64,000 nucleotides of DNA from an uncultured Roseobacter sp. Lineage in GTDB: Bacteria; Pseudomonadota; Alphaproteobacteria; Rhodobacterales; Rhodobacteraceae. How positions within the stretch are numbered: position 1 is the first letter of the stretch; each line of letters starts with the position of its first letter. A program made the position numbers and the translations under genes. The notes below the pieces were generated by a model. That model worked only from the letters and a program-made list of their open reading frames with translations. It made no database searches and was not told where the DNA came from. The stretch spans positions 1 through 64,000 of the forward strand of contig NZ_CANMNK010000012.1 of the NCBI RefSeq assembly GCF_947499265.1. The letters run 5' to 3'. Of this stretch, positions 17,850-27,279 are shown piece by piece.

Positions 17850-19229
17850 ATGTCCGTGAAATTCGGCACAAGCGGGTTGCGGGGGCTGGTGACAGCCATG
17901 ACCCCGGCGCTGATCACCGCCCATGTGCAGGCCTTCCTGGCCGCCTGTGATACGGGCGGCGTGCTCTGCGTCGGGCGCGATCTGCGCCCCTCTTCCCCCC
18001 GTATTGCGCAGGATGTGATTGAGGCCGCCCGTACCGTGGGTGTCCGCGTGATTGACTGTGGCGCGGTGCCCACCCCCGCGCTGGCGCTGGCCGCACAGGC
18101 CGCGGGCGGCGGCGCGGTGATGGTCACCGGCAGCCATATTCCGGCGGATCGCAACGGGCTGAAGTTCTATGTCCGCTCGGGCGAGATCAGCAAGGCCAAT
18201 GAGGCCGCGATCCTCTCCCATCTGGACAGGCCCGTACCGGATGGCCCCCTCGGCCCGCTGGAAACGGATGCAAGCGCCAATGACCGCTATATCACCCGGT
18301 TCACCGATGCCTTTGGGCCGGGCGCGCTCGCCGGTCAGCGCATCGGGCTTTATGCCCATAGCGCCGTGGGGCGCGACGTGCTGGGCCACATTCTGACAGA
18401 GCTCGGCGCCGAAGTGATCGAGCTGGGCCGCTCCGATAGCTTCATCCCCGTGGACACCGAAGCGGTGGATCCAGCCGTGCGCGACCAGATCAAGACCTGG
18501 GTGGCGGAGCACGGGTTGCACGCACTGGTTTCCACGGATGGCGATTCAGACCGCCCGCTGCTGGCTGATGAAACCGGGCGCGTGATCCCGGGCGATATTC
18601 TGGGCCAGATCACCGCAGAAGCGCTGCAAGCAGAGGTCGTGGCCACGCCGATCTCGTCCAACAGCGGGGTCACGATGAAAGGCTTCAAGGATGTGCGGCT
18701 GACGCAGATCGGCTCTCCTTATGTGATTGCGGCGATGCAGGGCGGCGGCCGGGTCGTGGGATATGAGGCCAATGGCGGTTTTCTGCTGGGGTTCGAAGCA
18801 ATGGGCCCGGCGGGGTCGCTGGCGCCGCTCGTCACCCGTGACTGCACGCTGCCGCTCCTGATGGTGCTATATGCAGGCCGGGACGGGGGCATCGCCGCCC
18901 GCGTGGCCCAGGAACCCCCCGTGGTGACCGTCGCCGACCGCTTGCAGAACGTCGAACAGGCCAAAAGCCGCGTACTCTTGGACCGGTGGCAGCAAGACCC
19001 CGCTGCGCGGGTTGCATTTCTAGCACCCTTGAACAAGGAAGAAGAGCGCCTGGACCTGACGGACGGGCTGCGCATGATCCTGACAGACGGCGACGTGATC
19101 CACGTCCGCCCCTCGGGCAACGCCCCGGAACTCAGGCTCTATATCGAGACAAAAGACACTGAAGCGGCAGCGGCCCTACTGGCGCGGGCGCTGACAAACC
19201 TCAGGACTGTGCTGAACAAAAGCCATTGA
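17850..19229 (+). CDS. Phosphohexomutase (phosphomannomutase/phosphoglucomutase family)
   Basis: A 459-residue alpha-D-phosphohexomutase. The phosphoserine loop is VTGSHIP with Ser95 (TASHNP in most members). The metal loop is TDGDSDR (229-235), and the phosphate-binding loop is RPSGNAPELRLY in place of the common SGTEP type. GDP-mannose synthesis by manC needs mannose-1-phosphate and the rhamnose pathway needs glucose-1-phosphate; this enzyme could supply either. It ends the rmlCBDA transcription unit with a 28-base gap. The variant loops make the exact substrate uncertain, so manB is not assigned. Confidence 0.88.
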   Translation: MSVKFGTSGLRGLVTAMTPALITAHVQAFLAACDTGGVLCVGRDLRPSSPRIAQDVIEAARTVGVRVIDCGAVPTPALALAAQAAGGGAVMVTGSHIPADRNGLKFYVRSGEISKANEAAILSHLDRPVPDGPLGPLETDASANDRYITRFTDAFGPGALAGQRIGLYAHSAVGRDVLGHILTELGAEVIELGRSDSFIPVDTEAVDPAVRDQIKTWVAEHGLHALVSTDGDSDRPLLADETGRVIPGDILGQITAEALQAEVVATPISSNSGVTMKGFKDVRLTQIGSPYVIAAMQGGGRVVGYEANGGFLLGFEAMGPAGSLAPLVTRDCTLPLLMVLYAGRDGGIAARVAQEPPVVTVADRLQNVEQAKSRVLLDRWQQDPAARVAFLAPLNKEEERLDLTDGLRMILTDGDVIHVRPSGNAPELRLYIETKDTEAAAALLARALTNLRTVLNKSH

Positions 19230-19347
19230 GACAGACCAAAATCTCGCTATCCACTTGTTTTAGTCTCGTTAGCATTGTGCTAGAGCGCCTCTAGTTTACG
19301 GAGTTTGTATCCGCTCAAGACCCTTTTTTGACAATGAAGGTTTGATC

Positions 19348-19443
19348 ATGTTCTCCTCTGATCGCTGCCTGTTGGAACGCACCCGCGGCACAGCAGAGAG
19401 CAATTTGCGTCGTCAGTTGTTGGATTTGGTCCGCAACCATTAA
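19348..19443 (+). CDS. Possible 31-residue small protein
   Basis: A short frame in the gap between the mutase and a methyltransferase. The ATG has GAAGG seven bases upstream and a TTGACA hexamer just before. The peptide is charged (MFSSDRCLLERTRG...LVRNH) with no signal or membrane segment. It could equally be a chance frame or gene remnant at the edge of the low-GC island. Confidence 0.25.
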   Translation: MFSSDRCLLERTRGTAESNLRRQLLDLVRNH

Positions 19444-19472
19444 ACTAGTCTCAGCAATAATGGGAAATTGCC

Positions 19473-20525
19473 TTGAACAAGAAATCCAGCAGACTGCAGG
19501 AACTGACGAGATATGTAGACCGCCATAAACAGGGGATTGAAATTGCGCCTTTCTTCAATCCTGCGGTTCCGAAATCCGATGGATACAACGTGCTTGTCCT
19601 GGACATATCAACAACGGCAGAGCTGAGAGAGCGCGCCAAAACCTCGGATCACATTCCAAACGAACGGATCGATGAAATTGAAGACGTCGACATCGTTGGG
19701 GACGCCAGCAGTTTAGCAGATTTGCTCAAAGCTGCCCAAATCGATGACGATATCCACTACATCGTCTCGTCTCACAATTTCGAACACCTGCCAAACCCTA
19801 TAAAATTTCTCCAAGGATGTGCTGATGTGCTGCCTGAGGGCGGCATTGTTTCCATGGCGATACCTGATTACCGCGCTTGTTTTGATCATTTTCGCTTTCC
19901 GACCAGACTGTCTGACTGGATGCGCGCGTATCGACAGGACATCGATGCTCCAGATCCCGACACAATCTTTGATTATGTATTGAATAAATCGACCTATCAG
20001 GACTCTGAAGGACAGCATAACTCCTGCTCGCTGCAGTTGAGCGACCCTGGCCTTTTTGTTGTGGACCGGCGCATGGGCAAGGCATTTGATTTGTATTCGG
20101 AACAATTGCAGCCAGATCCTGTTTATGTAGACGTCCACTGCACCGTCTCATTCGGGGCAACTTTTGAGTTAATGGTAAGAGACTTGGCACAGCTTGGATT
20201 GCTGGATCTTGAGGTCATTGACGTCACAGAAACGCACGCACACGAGTATTTCGTACACTTGCGCAAGACCTCCACTGCGGGTGTTGCTGAAGATGAGTAT
20301 TATCAGCGACGCGACGCGCTGATGAAACAAATTGATCGAGGGCTTGGCCCGCTTGCCTTTGATCAGGTTCGCTCGGGCAGAACGCCGGGCTATTTTGAAC
20401 GATCAAAGGCGCGGGGGACGCTACGCCAACAAATCGGGGCTATGCTTCTTGGAGAGGACAGGCTTGCAAGGCTCCGAGAACGGAATAGACAACGCCGAAC
20501 GCGACGCAGGCTGTCGCGAAATTAG
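19473..20525 (+). CDS. SAM-dependent methyltransferase-like protein
   Basis: A 350-residue protein. The segment SSHNFEHLPNPIKFLQGCADVLPEGGIVSMAIPDYR (residues about 100-134) matches motif IV to post-motif of Methyltransf_11/23 proteins. The usual glycine-rich SAM loop is degenerate; EIAPFFNPAVPK near 23-34 is the corresponding region. The last 40 residues are strongly basic (RLRERNRQRRTRRRLSRN), suggesting contact with membrane or nucleic acid. Base composition is lower in GC than the rml operon, marking the start of the island. The start is a TTG with a weak GGGAAA upstream. The substrate, presumably a glycan or glycolipid, is not visible. Confidence 0.7.
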   Translation: MNKKSSRLQELTRYVDRHKQGIEIAPFFNPAVPKSDGYNVLVLDISTTAELRERAKTSDHIPNERIDEIEDVDIVGDASSLADLLKAAQIDDDIHYIVSSHNFEHLPNPIKFLQGCADVLPEGGIVSMAIPDYRACFDHFRFPTRLSDWMRAYRQDIDAPDPDTIFDYVLNKSTYQDSEGQHNSCSLQLSDPGLFVVDRRMGKAFDLYSEQLQPDPVYVDVHCTVSFGATFELMVRDLAQLGLLDLEVIDVTETHAHEYFVHLRKTSTAGVAEDEYYQRRDALMKQIDRGLGPLAFDQVRSGRTPGYFERSKARGTLRQQIGAMLLGEDRLARLRERNRQRRTRRRLSRN

Positions 20526-20693
20526 AACTCGATGCCGATTTCAACTGTTGTCCTGCACAAGCACCAGCAGAAAAGCATTATCTCAATCAGACATTCAGCT
20601 GCGGGTTTTGCTTCACAGGAGGAGTTGAACCCACGTAGCAACCAACGTATGAGCACGTATGGCGCGATTTGGAGCATTTGAGGTGGCCAAACG

Positions 20694-21371
20694 ATGAGTG
20701 ACTGGAAACGAAAAAAATACCGAACATTGCGTCATTTACCGGGTAAAATTGGTCGCCGCTATACCGAAAAATATGAACTGCATGGTACGTCTTGGCGTTT
20801 CCTTGACGCCTTGGATTTTACAGCTGGCATGGTTTCAATCGACTTGGGTGCCAATATTGGTGAGTACTCCCAACTTCTGGCACGGCGCGCTCAAAAGGTA
20901 TATGCGTTTGAGCCAGATCCCTGGGCATTGGAACAGCTGCGAAAGAATACAGCGCATTTGGATAACGTGGAAATTGTGGAAGCCGCGGCCGGTACGTGCG
21001 AAGGCAGCGTGAATCTATATCGCCACCCTGAATTTGCAGACGACCCGATCATGAATTCTCAGTCCAGCTCTGTAGTTTCGAACAAATATAACATCTCTCA
21101 CGAGGATTCCTTCGAGGTTCCGCAAGTCGATGTTCTCAAGTTTCTTCGAGACTTGGATCAGAATATAGGTGTTCTAAAGGTTGATATTGAAGGCGCGGAG
21201 GTCGATTTGTTTGAAAAACTCTTTGACGATGCTGACCTGCTTTCGCGAATAAAATACATCTTTGCAGAAACGCATGAAACCAAGATACCAGGGCATGAAC
21301 CGCGTGTGGCTGCACTGAAAGCGCGTGCAGAGAAGATCAAGAGCCCAGTCATTGATTTGACCTGGCACTAG
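20694..21371 (+). CDS. FkbM family methyltransferase
   Basis: A 225-residue class I methyltransferase of the FkbM type. The SAM-binding motif is DLGANIGEYS (about 50-59), followed by YAFEPDP (69-77), and the family signature VLKVDIEGAEVDLF lies near 160-173. Members O-methylate sugars or other secondary products. It shares direction and low GC with the preceding methyltransferase and converges on the glycosyltransferase ending at 21381. Its most likely target is the glycan built by the neighbouring enzymes. Confidence 0.88.
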   Translation: MSDWKRKKYRTLRHLPGKIGRRYTEKYELHGTSWRFLDALDFTAGMVSIDLGANIGEYSQLLARRAQKVYAFEPDPWALEQLRKNTAHLDNVEIVEAAAGTCEGSVNLYRHPEFADDPIMNSQSSSVVSNKYNISHEDSFEVPQVDVLKFLRDLDQNIGVLKVDIEGAEVDLFEKLFDDADLLSRIKYIFAETHETKIPGHEPRVAALKARAEKIKSPVIDLTWH

Positions 21372-21380
21372 GGCAGGGGT

Positions 21381-22436
21381 TCATAACCCGAACGCAACAC
21401 CCGCTTTTTCAAAACCTTCGTATCCCGTTACCCGCTGAGATTTGCGGTAGCAAAACGAACCATTTCGTTTTTGCATCTGGGTCAGCAAATCTGACAGCAG
21501 ATGATGGTCTCTCGAACCGGCGCTGTAGGAATTTTCCCGGATGGCCATCTCGATTTTGGCGTAGAGGGATCCTGTAAAACGGTAATGTTGAAATGGCATC
21601 AAAAGGTGGGGTGTTGCGGGCACATTGGTATCATGAGAGTTGGTGAAAAATGCACCATCTGGCCAATGCGCCATAACTGGCTTTTGCATGACGTTATATG
21701 CGGGGATTTTCGTGCCAAACCGTGTCGCACGCATTCGGCGGCGCCAGTTTTTGTACTGAGGCACGGGGAAACCAAGACTCTCATACAACCGCGTCGTGCC
21801 ATAAGTCTTGAACAACCGTGCGCGGGCGCCGGGATGCACGACGCTTGGGGGCTGATTTTCCTGCAGTTTTAGGTGGGGTTCCCCGTCAAAATACCAATCC
21901 GCCCCTGGATCAACTTCCTTGTCCTTAGATTGAGATGACAAAACAGAGATATTCTTAGGATACACATCCAACATGAGCCCATACGCCACGCGGGCACCGG
22001 CAGCATCCAATTTGCGACCAACATCCTGAAATGTATAACCTTGTGGCAAGTGGATGAATTCATCCAGGTCAAGTTGGACAGCCCACTTCCCCTTGGCAAA
22101 CCTGTTAAACAAAGCAGTGCGCCAGACATACAAGATGCGCTGGTTTGGAATTCTCGCGACAAGATCTTCCGGCAGATCTACAGTGTCCCCGTAGGTGTAT
22201 TTGCTTTCGAACAAAACCACGTCCGGCTGCGCCAGCAGATATTCCTTTGTTCCGTCATCAGAACGGTCATTCAAGATCGCAAATTGCTCAATGCCAAGCT
22301 TGCGATAGTGTTCCAAAAAACTGGGAAGGAAATACATCTCATTGCGGCCGATTGCGCAGAGGGTCAAGGCTTCGGGATCGGGTTGTCGGTTTGACACCAG
22401 GTCCAGGTCATCAAGGTGTTCAAGTGGATGCATCAT
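21381..22436 (-). CDS. Glycosyltransferase family 2-like protein (PF13704/GT92-like)
   Basis: A 351-residue cytoplasmic enzyme. CAIGRNEMYFLPSFLEHYRKLGIEQFAILNDRSDDGT near residues 28-62 is the nucleotide-sugar domain, and LDLDEFIHLP (about 121-130) is the acidic metal-binding motif. Later segments with His and Tyr (HPGARARLF, PFQHYRFTG) match the glyco_tranf_2_4/GT92 group common in marine polysaccharide loci. The start at 22436 gives an ATGA overlap with the asparagine-synthase gene; a longer frame to 22475 is not needed. Donor and acceptor unknown. Confidence 0.85.
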   Translation of the reverse strand: MMHPLEHLDDLDLVSNRQPDPEALTLCAIGRNEMYFLPSFLEHYRKLGIEQFAILNDRSDDGTKEYLLAQPDVVLFESKYTYGDTVDLPEDLVARIPNQRILYVWRTALFNRFAKGKWAVQLDLDEFIHLPQGYTFQDVGRKLDAAGARVAYGLMLDVYPKNISVLSSQSKDKEVDPGADWYFDGEPHLKLQENQPPSVVHPGARARLFKTYGTTRLYESLGFPVPQYKNWRRRMRATRFGTKIPAYNVMQKPVMAHWPDGAFFTNSHDTNVPATPHLLMPFQHYRFTGSLYAKIEMAIRENSYSAGSRDHHLLSDLLTQMQKRNGSFCYRKSQRVTGYEGFEKAGVAFGL

Positions 22437-24298
22437 GTGACTACCAATGGGTCGTGATTGAGAGATTGTTCCCAAAGTGACAGGAAATACATGGTGTCCA
22501 TCTTGATCGATAACAGTTCGGTCTTGTCATGCAGAGTATTGCGCCAATTGCTGGAAATTCCCAAAGCTTCACGACTTCGGTCAATGCTCTCAACGACGGA
22601 ATCTGGATCCGGTCCGGTGCCTAGTTTCAGGCTAAAGCCGCGCTTGGGTTCATCCAGGAGAAACCCCAAACCACGATCACGCACGATCTTGCGCAGGACA
22701 TTCTTGGGGTGTGCATCAAAATCATCTGTTTCAGGATGCGACAGGCCCCATTCAATGATGCGGTGATCCAGCATCGGAGGGCGCGCCTCGACACTATACG
22801 CCATCCCTGCACGGTCTACTTTCGGCAGTACAACGTCTTGACAGAAGGTGTAGAGATCAACGCGTTGCATGCGCCTTTTCCATGGCAAACCGGGTGCATC
22901 GTATCGCCCGAGCGTCGAAGTCAGAAGATCCTCACATAAGGATTTGGACATCCCGTTCATTAATTGTGCTACATGGTCAGGACGCAGGGCCGGAAACACG
23001 CGAAAGGCGTGCAGGGACATGTCCGATAATTTCCGCGTTGCATCTCCAAGCGCAGCTTCATGAAGCGCGATCCGATTTTTGCCCTTCAGGCGTTTCAGCC
23101 AATTTTTAAAACCACGTTGTGGTGTCAGCGTGAAATCACTGGCTCGCGCAAATTCGTGCCAGCGATAGCCGCCAAAAACTTCGTCTCCACCGTCGCCAGA
23201 TAAAACCACTTTGAGGCCAGATTGTGCGGCAAGTTCTGAAATCGCTGATTGGCTGACAACAGCATTATATGCCAGGGGCTCATCCAACGCGGCAACGGAT
23301 TTTTCATAGCTGTGATCAGATGCTGAGTTGAGCGACAGTACCTTGAAATCCAAGTTCAGCATGTCAGCGGTTCTTTGAGCGACCGGCGCTTCATCTGATG
23401 CCGCGTTACCTGGGTAGGCGATGGTCAAGGCTGTCATATTCTTGGCCTGTTCGGAGCCAAGATTTGCAACCGAAGCCGCCACGATGCTGGAATCCATCCC
23501 ACCGGAAAGGAACAAACCGACGGGCACATCTGACAAGAGATGCTCTTCGACCACGGTATCGATCAGATCGCTGAGCGGTGGCTTGCTACTTTCATAGTCG
23601 GTGTCTTCAGGTGCCGACCAATATGTGTGTTCCGCGACAGTACCATCCTGAGACCATGTCAGGGTCGTTCCGGCGTCCACTTTTTCGATGCCTTCCCAAA
23701 TGGAATTGGGAGCAGGTACGTACCCAAGCATCAGGTATTGCGCCTGAGCCTCTTTATTTATTTCTGTGCCAAATCCGAGCGCGCGCAAGGCACGCAAATC
23801 GGATGCGCATGCCAACCCTCCGGGTGTGCGCGCAACATAAAGCGGCTTTATGCCCACGCGATCTCTGGCAAGAAAAGCCGTGTTGGAACGCTTATCCCAG
23901 ATCAGGAACGCAAACATACCGTTCAGTTTTTCGACAACGGAGGATCCCCAGAGCTCATAGCCCTCAAGGATCAGCTCTGTATCAGATGTTGTACGGCATT
24001 TGATACCATGACCTTCCAAGGCGTCGCGGAGCGCTTTGGTGTTATAAACTTCACCGTTATACACGATGGAGCATAACCCCGAGGCAGAGGTCATCGGTTG
24101 CTGCGCCTGCGCGCTCAGATCCTGAATCGACAGGCGGCGGTGTGCCAGAAAATGGGTTTTGTCGTTGGGCGCATCAATTTCGATCAAAGAGGCGGCATCG
24201 GGACCCCGTTTCGCCATGATATCGCGCGCAACTTCGATATGATTTCGGGAAATTTTACTTCCCTTGGGAAGGCCAAGCACTGCCAGCAATCCACACAT
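22433..24298 (-). CDS. asnB: Asparagine synthase (glutamine-hydrolysing)-like amidotransferase
   Basis: A 621-residue two-domain protein. The N-terminal glutaminase begins MCGLLAVLG, with Cys2 as nucleophile. The synthetase domain has the ATP pyrophosphatase motif LFLSGGMDSS (about 258-267) and VVLSGDGGDEVFGGYRWHEF. The known reaction forms an amide from a carboxylate using glutamine and ATP. In exopolysaccharide and exosortase loci such proteins are frequent and may amidate uronic acids rather than aspartate. It lies in the low-GC block, coupled to a glycosyltransferase. The asnB name reflects family only; substrate is uncertain. Confidence 0.88.
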   Translation of the reverse strand: MCGLLAVLGLPKGSKISRNHIEVARDIMAKRGPDAASLIEIDAPNDKTHFLAHRRLSIQDLSAQAQQPMTSASGLCSIVYNGEVYNTKALRDALEGHGIKCRTTSDTELILEGYELWGSSVVEKLNGMFAFLIWDKRSNTAFLARDRVGIKPLYVARTPGGLACASDLRALRALGFGTEINKEAQAQYLMLGYVPAPNSIWEGIEKVDAGTTLTWSQDGTVAEHTYWSAPEDTDYESSKPPLSDLIDTVVEEHLLSDVPVGLFLSGGMDSSIVAASVANLGSEQAKNMTALTIAYPGNAASDEAPVAQRTADMLNLDFKVLSLNSASDHSYEKSVAALDEPLAYNAVVSQSAISELAAQSGLKVVLSGDGGDEVFGGYRWHEFARASDFTLTPQRGFKNWLKRLKGKNRIALHEAALGDATRKLSDMSLHAFRVFPALRPDHVAQLMNGMSKSLCEDLLTSTLGRYDAPGLPWKRRMQRVDLYTFCQDVVLPKVDRAGMAYSVEARPPMLDHRIIEWGLSHPETDDFDAHPKNVLRKIVRDRGLGFLLDEPKRGFSLKLGTGPDPDSVVESIDRSREALGISSNWRNTLHDKTELLSIKMDTMYFLSLWEQSLNHDPLVVT

Positions 24299-24372
24299 AC
24301 CACACCCCTCTGATTTGTGAGGCGCACTGCCTCTTGGTTGCTATGGCCGTTGGATCGGCAATATTCAATCTC

Positions 24373-25173
24373 TCACGTTCTGCGAGAGCGCCTTGCAGCA
24401 ATTGCATCTTGCTTGCGTTGCTGCATACGATCAAATTTTAGCCTGGCCAGCGAGTATTTTGGGTATGGGTTTTCCACGGGTAAGACTTGCATGCTGTCTG
24501 CCCGTTGCTCTGGCCAATAGACCGGCCATTCAGCAATATCGCCCAGCTTGCCGTCCATGCGAATTGCAGGGCTTCCTGTCAGGTGTTCGGCCACTTGCAT
24601 CGTGAGCTGATCGCGTTTGCTGTAGTGAAGAAACAGATCGAACCAGAGTTCTGACATTTTCTCCGTTGCGCTGTCTCCGGCCTTGTAAATCAGGATCGCA
24701 TTATGCGTCAGCTTGAGATCGTTCGAGAGCTTCGCCCGCGTAAAAAGGTCATCCAGGGCTGACCACTGGTCCTCGCTCAAATGGCCCATGCGAAAACATT
24801 CATCCAGTTCGTCTCGTACCATTTCACGATCAAGGTGGCGAAACACATAGCGACCAGGCTTTGCTTTATCTCCGCCTAATTTCTGGATCAGATCTGCCGG
24901 CGCGCACTGCAAAGACGCGCGGTTGTCGACATATATCGCCCAGTCATATTCGGGCAATTCACGATGCGGTAGTATCTTTGCCCGGCGCGATTCAAACATT
25001 GGTCCGAGTGCAACTGCCGAGCGATGCCGGATTTCAACTCCGTCAGGCTGTATGTCTTTACGATCTGTGAACAGAATTCGATCGTAACCTTGGCCATTGC
25101 CCAACGACCCGACATTGTAGGGTTCTGGGTCACCGAAGAAACATGAATACACAGCGATCGAGGTTTTTTGCAT
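24373..25173 (-). CDS. DUF616/TOD1-like glycosyltransferase
   Basis: About 266 residues. IAVYSCFFGDPEPYN near the N-terminus, FTDRKDIQPDGVEI, ESRRAKILPHRELPEYDWAIYVDNRASL and a late DQLTMQVAEHL segment fit the PF04765 (TOD1/MUCI70, formerly DUF616) group of putative glycosyltransferases. YVDNR probably corresponds to the acidic donor-binding motif. The start at 25173 (MQKTSIAVY) fits the family better than the upstream ATG at 25242, whose extra residues look unrelated. It lies between the amidotransferase and the DCC gene on the same strand. Confidence 0.75.
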   Translation of the reverse strand: MQKTSIAVYSCFFGDPEPYNVGSLGNGQGYDRILFTDRKDIQPDGVEIRHRSAVALGPMFESRRAKILPHRELPEYDWAIYVDNRASLQCAPADLIQKLGGDKAKPGRYVFRHLDREMVRDELDECFRMGHLSEDQWSALDDLFTRAKLSNDLKLTHNAILIYKAGDSATEKMSELWFDLFLHYSKRDQLTMQVAEHLTGSPAIRMDGKLGDIAEWPVYWPEQRADSMQVLPVENPYPKYSLARLKFDRMQQRKQDAIAARRSRRT

Positions 25174-25259
25174 TCTATTTTGCGCGTCGTCGCCCAGAGC
25201 TAAATTTCGCCCATGCCTAGCGAGTAAGCACGGTGTTGTCACTCAAATATCACTATTCT

Positions 25260-25634
25260 CTAGGTAATCTTTGCACGGCCCATCAGGCGCAGTGTTGCAT
25301 TCCGACCGGTCCGCAGAAGTGGATACAGGGCACGGGCAATTTTTTCGTTGGAGAAGACCCAACTGATCGCGCGCCCGCCAACGGTCTCTCTGTTCGACAG
25401 AAGTGCCAGCAAATTCATACAATCTGCGCCAAAGTAGTCACGCCCGCCATAACGCGCCAGCATACCTTCGTTCAGATCTACATTCAGTGCTTTTACCTCC
25501 TGCACCAATGGATGTTCCGAACGGGCATCGATCAACTCGACCGGGCCAACAGCCTGGCGTAAATGGGTCATTGTTACGTATTGCGAACAAAACGGACAAT
25601 CTCCGTCGTACACAATTTGAATACCTTGTGTCAT
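25260..25634 (-). CDS. DCC family thiol-disulfide oxidoreductase-like protein
   Basis: A 124-residue protein with the defining motif VYDGDCPFC close to the N-terminus (about 7-15), followed by a thioredoxin-like fold typical of DUF393/DCC proteins. They are often fused to or encoded beside HTTM-type membrane proteins, as here: the gene starts 22 bases after a 540-residue polytopic protein. The start at 25634 puts the motif at the usual distance from the N-terminus; an ORF extending to 25691 would overlap the upstream coding end. Biochemical function is not established. Confidence 0.88.
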   Translation of the reverse strand: MTQGIQIVYDGDCPFCSQYVTMTHLRQAVGPVELIDARSEHPLVQEVKALNVDLNEGMLARYGGRDYFGADCMNLLALLSNRETVGGRAISWVFSNEKIARALYPLLRTGRNATLRLMGRAKIT

Positions 25635-25656
25635 GTCCAGTTTTACTCTTTGTTTG

Positions 25657-27279
25657 TCAATCGAGCGTGACAGCAGGGACCTTGAATTCACTCACAAAGC
25701 GCACGTCCTCAAGTGGCATCCCACGGTCAAGCGCTATGCAGCTAGATATAGTTCGATAGATGTAGAAATCGATGGTGTTTGGATCAACCTTTGCGAAGTC
25801 TTTAAACATCCACGGATTCGACCAAATGTGGTGTGGAAACAGATCGTAACGATACAGGCCATCGTCAGACGCTTGCTGTGCGGCATACGTGTGTGTCGTT
25901 TGAACCAGATTGGTGATCCACGCTTTGTCCCGCTGGAAGGGAGTGGAAGGGGTTTCGGGAAATGTGCAGTCCGAATGAGCCTGGTGAAAGATGTCTTCTT
26001 GCTGCGTGGTCCCCAATGTCACAGTTGGGAAATGCTCTGTGGCAGTTCGCCCCAGGCGGTGCTGAGCTGCGGTAACGGAGTACGAACCAAAGAAATTCGA
26101 AGGCACTTCGTATTCGTTACCATCTTTGGTCACAGCGATAACTTCGGTGCGGGTCAGAGCGGGGGTATCGTACCACCCCAGCCGAACAATGTTGAACGCT
26201 TCTGGTGCCAACAGTACGATCGTGCAAGACATGATCACCGCAGTCCGGCGCTCTGCCATTTTTGGCAGATGACGCATTGCGGCGACAAGTGCCGTGTTGA
26301 GGGCAACCCACTTCCAAAACATGATCCCGCTAGCAAAAAAGATCGCAACATGTGTGATGTCGTAAAAGAGCGTCGCTGCGATCAGCATGCTGCGACGCGC
26401 AACAAAAACAAGCGCGCCTAACTGCCCAACCAAAATTGTTGCGTTCAAAACAGGCCTGAAGATTTCCAAGCTATACAAAGCGAAAGCGGAAAGCTCTGCG
26501 TTCGTCCCTGTCGGTAGGAATCCGGATAAATAAGCGTTTGCGCCAAGAATATGTGTCGGATTGTGGAGGACCCAAAGGAAGGGCCCGCCCTCGAGAATAA
26601 CTTTCTGCAAACCAGAGTAGAAGTAGTTGGAAAAATGTGCACTCACCGCAGCCATGAATGCCAGGACCATCGCATATTCAAGATCGCAGTTCCGCAACAT
26701 CCGCGACAGCGGGCCAAGCCGCTGAACCAATCCCGGGCCGAGCAACATCAGAGCAAGTCCAAGAAAAACACCCATTTCGAGCACTGGAATGTAGTCAGTG
26801 AATGAAATTTCGAACCCAAACATGGTTGAGGCGATGGCCTTTTGCTGGAGCACCAGTACAGACGGGACGAAAACAAAAGCAGGACGCCAGAAACTGACGA
26901 CGGCTGAAACCAGGCTGACGGGCACGCTCAGAAACACCAGCAACAACGCCAGGTCAAAGTCAGCGTTCACTTTTGCCGGGTAGGTGATCGTTGCAACAGC
27001 TGAGTACAGCGCCATAACGACAGCGATCGTACAAGCCACTATTCGAACAGATGTGATCACCGACGTGCTACGTGGGCCGGGAGCGATCAGGCACAATGCA
27101 ACCGCGAACGGGGTCGCGCCACATAGCCAAACAACCCCGAGTTCTTTCAGGGATAGAAATTGCGCGTTGAAAGCACTGAATGCCAAAAGGGTCACAAGCA
27201 CATAACCCAACTCCGGCTGAAGAATGCCTTGGAAACGGGACCACAGATTAGACGCAGTCGAAGTGTCGGGGGTCAACAT
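25657..27279 (-). CDS. Polytopic HTTM-like membrane protein with soluble C-terminal region
   Basis: A 540-residue protein with about eleven hydrophobic segments up to residue 370, then a soluble tail of about 160 residues. The helix-flanked segment SNYFYSGLQKVILEGGPFLWV and the alternating helices suggest the HTTM domain of gamma-carboxylase-like proteins, and the adjacent DCC gene supports that because the two commonly pair. The soluble tail has His-rich patches (HQAHSDC, YRYDLFPHHIW) that might bind a metal or quinone. The assignment is by pattern and context; a transport or lipid-modifying role cannot be excluded. Confidence 0.65.
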   Translation of the reverse strand: MLTPDTSTASNLWSRFQGILQPELGYVLVTLLAFSAFNAQFLSLKELGVVWLCGATPFAVALCLIAPGPRSTSVITSVRIVACTIAVVMALYSAVATITYPAKVNADFDLALLLVFLSVPVSLVSAVVSFWRPAFVFVPSVLVLQQKAIASTMFGFEISFTDYIPVLEMGVFLGLALMLLGPGLVQRLGPLSRMLRNCDLEYAMVLAFMAAVSAHFSNYFYSGLQKVILEGGPFLWVLHNPTHILGANAYLSGFLPTGTNAELSAFALYSLEIFRPVLNATILVGQLGALVFVARRSMLIAATLFYDITHVAIFFASGIMFWKWVALNTALVAAMRHLPKMAERRTAVIMSCTIVLLAPEAFNIVRLGWYDTPALTRTEVIAVTKDGNEYEVPSNFFGSYSVTAAQHRLGRTATEHFPTVTLGTTQQEDIFHQAHSDCTFPETPSTPFQRDKAWITNLVQTTHTYAAQQASDDGLYRYDLFPHHIWSNPWMFKDFAKVDPNTIDFYIYRTISSCIALDRGMPLEDVRFVSEFKVPAVTLD

